Assembly (NCBI GenBank): GCA_031268065.1
Contig: JAIRXX010000183.1
Span: forward strand, 1-26,364
From: Propionibacteriaceae bacterium
GTDB lineage: Bacteria > Actinomycetota > Actinomycetes > Propionibacteriales > Propionibacteriaceae
Length of the DNA stretch: 26,364 bases
Direction: 5' to 3'
Shown here piece by piece: positions 23,270 to 26,364 of the stretch (positions are counted from its first letter, which is position 1; the number at the start of each line of letters is the position of its first letter). Position numbers and translations under genes: made by a program. The notes under the pieces were generated by a model, which worked only from the letters and a program-made list of their open reading frames with translations, had not been told where the DNA came from and made no database searches.

Positions 23270-23368
23270 GTGGGTCGCCCGGCTCTCAGCCGCTCACGCG
23301 GGCGGGTGTGGTCTCCGGTGCCTCGTCGTAGGGTGCAGGAGTGGGTTGCTCGGCTCTCGGCCGCTCAC
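23270..23368. repeat. 28-bp direct repeats 71 bp apart
   Basis: GTGGGTCGCCCGGCTCTCAG...(23270-23297) and 23341-23368 match at all but about three positions. They lie just outside the 3' end of the thioesterase gene, so part of its downstream region has been duplicated. Confidence 0.6.
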
Positions 23369-23739
23369 TGCTTTTTGTTCGTTCTTCCCATGAATTTTTC
23401 TGCGTCCACGATGAAGCGGGTGTGTTTGCCGCGACCGATCTCACCAGTGCTGTCGATAGCGGACACGGCGAACTCAATTTTGCGCCCATCAACCCGTTCA
23501 ACGACTGCGGTTGCCGTGATTTCTGCACCTAGCGGACTGGCAGCAATGTGCTCAACACAAACCCCTACTCCCACCGATGTCTGGCCTTCGGCCAGTTCCA
23601 GACAATCGCACGCGGCGCGTTCCATGAGCGCGATCATCATTGGTGTTGCGAGCACCTGAAGCTCTCCACTCCCAACTGTCTTCGCAGTGTGGCACTCAGC
23701 CACAACCAGTTGAGCGGTTGCTTTTCTCCCTGCACGCAT
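23365..23739 (-). CDS. FlK-like hot-dog thioesterase
   Basis: A 124-residue hot-dog-fold protein of the fluoroacetyl-CoA thioesterase (FlK)-like group. The likely active residues line up with the FlK Thr/Glu/His set: Thr32 in LQVLATPMM, Glu40 in IALMERAACDCL and His64 in VCVEHIAASPLG. The rest, TSVGVGV, ITATAVVERVDGRKIEFAVSA, and GEIGRGKHTRFIVD, fits the family. Most relatives are not for fluoroacetate; they hydrolyse some acyl-CoA whose identity is unknown. ATG 23739 is preferred over GTG 23742 because GGAG lies 5 nt before it. The gene stands alone at the edge of a mobile region, with duplicated sequence past its stop. Confidence 0.82.
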   Translation of the reverse strand: MRAGRKATAQLVVAECHTAKTVGSGELQVLATPMMIALMERAACDCLELAEGQTSVGVGVCVEHIAASPLGAEITATAVVERVDGRKIEFAVSAIDSTGEIGRGKHTRFIVDAEKFMGRTNKKQ

Positions 23740-23765
23740 CACGTCTCCAACCCTGCATTTCCAAG

Positions 23766-24002
23766 CGCCTGTCGGCTAAAAGCGATAGTACCGGGCGCGG
23801 ACGTAAAGGTGGTGCAGCCGATGCTTGGGCACAAACGCCCGACTACCTAAACCAAGCACCAGCACCTGCCCTTAAAACCGACAGACACAGCTTCAGACAA
23901 GCCATGACGATAGTGCGCTTACAAAACGCTCCGCAACACATGCCATCCGCGATGATGCTGGACCGATACTGGCACTTATCTCCCGGGCAGGCATGGCGAT
24001 AG
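23766..24002 (+). pseudogene. Tyrosine-recombinase (integrase) C-terminal fragments
   Basis: Two pieces of the catalytic C-terminus are readable in different frames. The first (about 23780-23850) gives GADVKVVQPMLGHK, the box around the Arg/His motif of phage-type integrases, ended by a stop soon after. The second (about 23942-24002) gives SAMMLDRYWHLSP, which corresponds to the region with the active-site Tyr. About 95 bp of unrelated sequence lie between. The DNA of the first piece matches the fragment at 25557 over about 50 bp. The gene is dead; the rest of this 400-bp interval up to the IS256 element has no gene. Confidence 0.7.
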
Positions 24003-24135
24003 AGACACTTACACACCGTTATTCATACACACCCAACCCGCTACCAAACAGCACACCACAGCCAGCCCAACGGCAAAAAAGGTCATGGCGGGATTCCCTC
24101 ACACCCCCCACGAGCTTCACCACACGTCGGGGGAC

Positions 24136-25507
24136 TGTCAGATAAACGGTGGGTGGGGGTTGGCCGATCTGCTAGGCGTGGCCTGGCGGGAAGGTAGGAG
24201 ACATGTCCACCATGATGGTTGATATGGATCGTGTTCAGCAACAGCGGCTCGCTCGCGAGTTGGCGGCAGGCGCGTGCTTAGGGCTTTGGCTGGTCTGCCC
24301 TGATGGGTTGTTGACCGGGATGGGCGAAGACGGTGTTGGAGGCCGCGTTGGAAGCGGAGATGGATGACCATCTTGTCTACGGCAAGGGTGCCAGGGCTGC
24401 CAAGGACACTGGGAGCGAACGCAACGGGAAACGGGCCAAGACCGTTTCGACTGAGATCGGCCAGGTTGGGGTTGAAGTCCCCCGAGACCGTGACGGCACG
24501 TCCGGGTCCGGTGATAGTCAAGAAGAGACAGCGCCGCCTAAATGGTGTGGATCAGATCGTGTTGTCGTTGTCGGCCAAGGGTTTGACTACTGGGGAGATA
24601 AGCGCGCATCTTGGGGAGGTGTACGGCACGCAGGTGTCGGGGGAGGCACTGTCGAAGATCACCGACAAGGTCGTTGGGGAGATGGGCGAGCGGGGTGAAC
24701 CGGCCTTTGGACCGGGTGTATCTGGTGGTGTTCATTGATGGCTATCCGGGTAAAGGTCCGTGACGGCCAGGTCACGAACAAGGCGTTCTACGTCGGGGTG
24801 GGCGTGAGCGTCACGGGTGAGCGGGACATTTTGGGTATCTGGGCTGGCGGCAGCGGTGGGGTTGCGAAGTATTGGCTGGCCGTGTTGGACGAGGTCAAGA
24901 ACCGGGGCGTGGTTAATGTGTTCATCACAGTGTGTGACGGGCTTCGGGGTTTGCCCGAGTCGATCAACCAGGTGTGGAAGGAGGCGACCGTGCAAACTTG
25001 TGTTATCCATCTGTTGCGCAACACGTTCCGTTATGCGGCACTGCAGGATTGGGATGCTATCAGCCAAAGCGATCCGCCCCGTGTACGAGGCGGTTAACGC
25101 CGAAGCGGCAGCCGCCAGGTTCGACGACTTTGACGAGGCATAGGGCCGCAAGTACCCGGCGGTCAGCAGGCTGTGGCCGGGTGCCTGGGAAGAGTTCACG
25201 CCGTTCCCGGAGCTGGGATGCGGGGCATTCGACGGATTATTTGCACCACGAACGCTATCGAATCATTGAACGCCCGCTACCGGCGGGCCGTGAACGCACG
25301 GGGTCATTTTCCCAACCACCAAGCCACCGTTAAAATGCCTGTACCTGGTGACGCGCAGCCTGGACCCAACCGGGAAAAGGAAGAGTCCGATGGGTAAACC
25401 GGTGGAAAGCGGCACTCAACGCTTTCGCTATAGCTTTCGAAGGACGACTCAGCCCCTCGGAGTACAACTAAAATGAAAACCGCCAACCACCCACCGTTAA
25501 ACTGACA
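24136..25507 (+). mobile_element. Decayed IS256-family insertion sequence
   Basis: The ends are imperfect inverted repeats: left TGTCAGATAAACGGTGGGTG (from 24136), right (reverse complement from 25507) TGTCAGTTTAACGGTGGGTG, 18 of 20 the same. They enclose an IS256-type transposase remnant reading rightwards. The 1372-bp length fits the family. No target-site duplication is visible in the flanks (left GGGGGAC, right CACTCAG), which suggests later rearrangement or loss. Confidence 0.88.
24203..25471 (+). pseudogene. IS256-family (Mutator-type) transposase, multiple frameshifts
   Basis: The full length of a Mutator-type DDE transposase can be followed through several frames. Landmarks: MSTMMVDMDRVQQQRLAREL at the start (24203), VLEAALEAEMDDHLVY, VSTEIGQVGVEVPRDRDGT, then KKRQRRLNGVDQIVLSLSAKGLTTGEI, ISAHLGEVYG, IRVKVRDGQVTNKAFYVGVG, ERDILGIWAGG, VCDGLRGLPESI, QTCVIHLLRNTFRYA, an in-frame TAG around 25141, RIICTTNAIESLNARYRRAV, and KAALNAFAIAFEGRLSPSEYN to TAA 25471. 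I count at least five frame changes and one nonsense codon, so no active enzyme can be made. Confidence 0.9.
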
Positions 25508-25556
25508 CACTCAGAATCTACTAACACAGAACTGTCAGGGATGTCCTGATACTTAA

Positions 25557-25725
25557 CAGCGGCGAGCCTGGCGATAGCGTCCGGCGCAGACGTGAAAGTG
25601 GTGCAGACGATGCTTGGACACAAGTCGGCGGCGATGACGCTGGACCCTACGGACACCTTTTCCCGTACCGCCTAGACGTCGTTTCTGACGCGATGGACGC
25701 CGCCCGCGTGGCGGCGCTCGCGTAA
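25557..25725 (+). pseudogene. Tyrosine-recombinase C-terminus next to tRNA-Leu
   Basis: ASLAIASGADVKVVQTMLGHKSAAMTLD is followed, after a one-base shift near 25650, by YGHLFPYRLDVVSDAMDAARV and a TAA at 25725. This is the end of an integrase with the LGHK box and the YGHLFP tyrosine region. It stops 95 bp before the 3' end of tRNA-Leu, the usual place for an integrase of an element that inserts in a tRNA gene. The upstream part of the gene is missing and the IS256-family element lies just before it. Confidence 0.8.
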
Positions 25726-25819
25726 AATGTTCCGCAAATGTTCCGCTGGGATTCCACGAAGCCTGCCGAAGGGGGCGTTCCGGAGGCTGAAAGTGCCTCT
25801 GACTAGGGCAGAAAGGTAG

Positions 25820-25901
25820 TACCGGAGAAGGGACTTGAACCCTCACGCCTTGCGGCACAGGAACCTAAATCCTGCGTGTCTGCCAATTCCACCACTCCGG
25901 T
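25820..25901 (-). tRNA. tRNA-Leu (anticodon UAG)
   Basis: A class II tRNA with a long variable arm on the minus strand: acceptor ACCGGAG with CTCCGGT, anticodon stem CAGGA/TCCTG around loop TTTAGGT giving UAG, variable arm TGCCGCAAGGCG, T-arm GAGGG-TTCAAGT-CCCTT. The 3' CCA is not encoded (ACTA follows). Its 3' end faces the integrase remnant, as in a tRNA used as an attachment site. Confidence 0.92.
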
Positions 25902-26042
25902 CGGCCTAAGGAAGTCTACTAGCAAATACCGTTCGGATTCGAGTCGACGACGATACTCACGTAATGTGCCCGCGTAGCGGGTGCCCGTGCCTCACTCGTT
26001 TTTGCCCGCGAAATGTGTCGGGGCGCGGCAGGCTTTCTTCTC

Positions 26043-26364
26043 ATGAAGGACGGTTTGTCGATGAGGTCCCGTGCTGAGATCACTGCTAGGTACGCCGACG
26101 CTTACGCGCGCGCGTCGAAGAAGGACAAGGGGCGGATACTGGACGCGGTGTGCGAGGTCACGCACTGGTCCCGTGACAACGCCAGGAGGCGGCTGACAGC
26201 GAAGGCGGCCAGGAGACGCGGCCCGGTCGTGCGCCCGGTGGAGCGCAAGCCGCGCCCGTTCAAGTACTCCTACGACGCCCGCAAGGTGTTGCGGTACGTG
26301 TGGGCGGTCAGCGGCGGCTTGTGTGGCAGGTATCTCAAGGCCGCGATGCGGTCCTTGTTGGACT
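26043..26364 (+). CDS. Transposase/integrase-core protein, N-terminal part, runs off window
   Basis: The frame is open from ATG 26043 to the window end (107 residues). The start, SRAEITARYADAYARASKKDKGRILDAVCEV, followed by THWSRDNARRRL, and PFKYSYDARKVLRYVWAVSGGLCGRYLKAAM, is typical of a widespread actinobacterial transposase family with an HTH N-terminus and an rve-type DDE core further on. The core itself lies outside the window. ATG 26061 is an alternative start and no clear Shine-Dalgarno is seen. Upstream (25960-26025) GCCCGCG occurs in both directions near AATGTG, perhaps part of the element's left end. Whether the gene is intact cannot be judged here. Confidence 0.75.
   Translation, partial: MKDGLSMRSRAEITARYADAYARASKKDKGRILDAVCEVTHWSRDNARRRLTAKAARRRGPVVRPVERKPRPFKYSYDARKVLRYVWAVSGGLCGRYLKAAMRSLLD

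Larger units (their letters stand above)
22241..23364. other. Gene-poor interval rich in repeats
   Basis: No convincing gene in 1.1 kb. Besides the separately listed hairpin, hairpin-element copies and tandem repeats, it has a run of nine C near 23009. A short frame ending VDDLVARCFDLGAKKNTVWF (about 22528-22590) may be debris of an old gene but cannot be named. Confidence 0.5.

Noticed and set aside
24127..25515. Target-site duplication of the IS256-family element
   Set aside because: The bases just outside the two inverted repeats do not match over 8-9 bp.

Overview
The window looks like chromosome from a high-GC Gram-positive actinobacterium. The support is moderately GC-rich sequence with strong third-position GC bias, a purS-purQ-purL set with 1-4 nt overlaps, a DUF2630 gene, a free-standing BTAD-type regulator, IS families common in Actinobacteria, and several genes whose -10 box lies 6-7 nt before the ATG (leaderless style). 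A member of the Propionibacteriales is plausible, but the sequence does not prove it.

Layout. Positions 1-1590 hold the end of an ABC-transporter ATPase gene and an IS3-family wreck. An orphan wHTH-BTAD regulator follows (1825-2526). From 2997 to 13006 everything is on the minus strand. In transcription order this block is: an NCS1 permease, a short HyuA-type hydantoinase/oxoprolinase, two different DUF917 proteins, a PucR-family regulator and an Asp/Glu/hydantoin-type racemase, packed with overlaps or tiny gaps like one operon; then, past a repeat array, a secreted HNH nuclease lipoprotein and a PLP-dependent beta-eliminating lyase (tyrosine phenol-lyase/tryptophanase family). The permease promoter region has two palindromes with 3-nt centres that could be operators. 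The operon looks like uptake and ring-opening of a cyclic amide or hydantoin-like nitrogen compound; the substrate cannot be read from the sequence.

From 13.0 to 14.7 kb is a gene-poor stretch with tRNA-Lys(UUU), flanked by two gap-free 143-bp direct repeats. Then come DUF2630, purL-purQ-purS (minus strand), a gene-free stretch with a minisatellite, a perfect inverted pair of DnaA-box sequences in front of an AbiEi/DUF559-type gene, and a PQQ-like beta-propeller lipoprotein. The right end (22.2-26.4 kb) is another gene-poor, mobile region: a FlK-like thioesterase gene, tyrosine-recombinase remnants on both sides of a decayed IS256-family element, tRNA-Leu(UAG), and the start of a further transposase gene.

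The most unusual feature is a family of intergenic elements, nine full copies in 26 kb, each 75 or 76 bp. Each starts with GGGACAAAC and ends with a matching GTTTGTCCC (one copy has one mismatch). Interiors differ greatly but length is fixed. Four copies share a second stem in the same register, and differences between copies there keep pairing, including G-U pairs that work on one strand only. This points to a structured RNA or hairpin element that I do not recognise.
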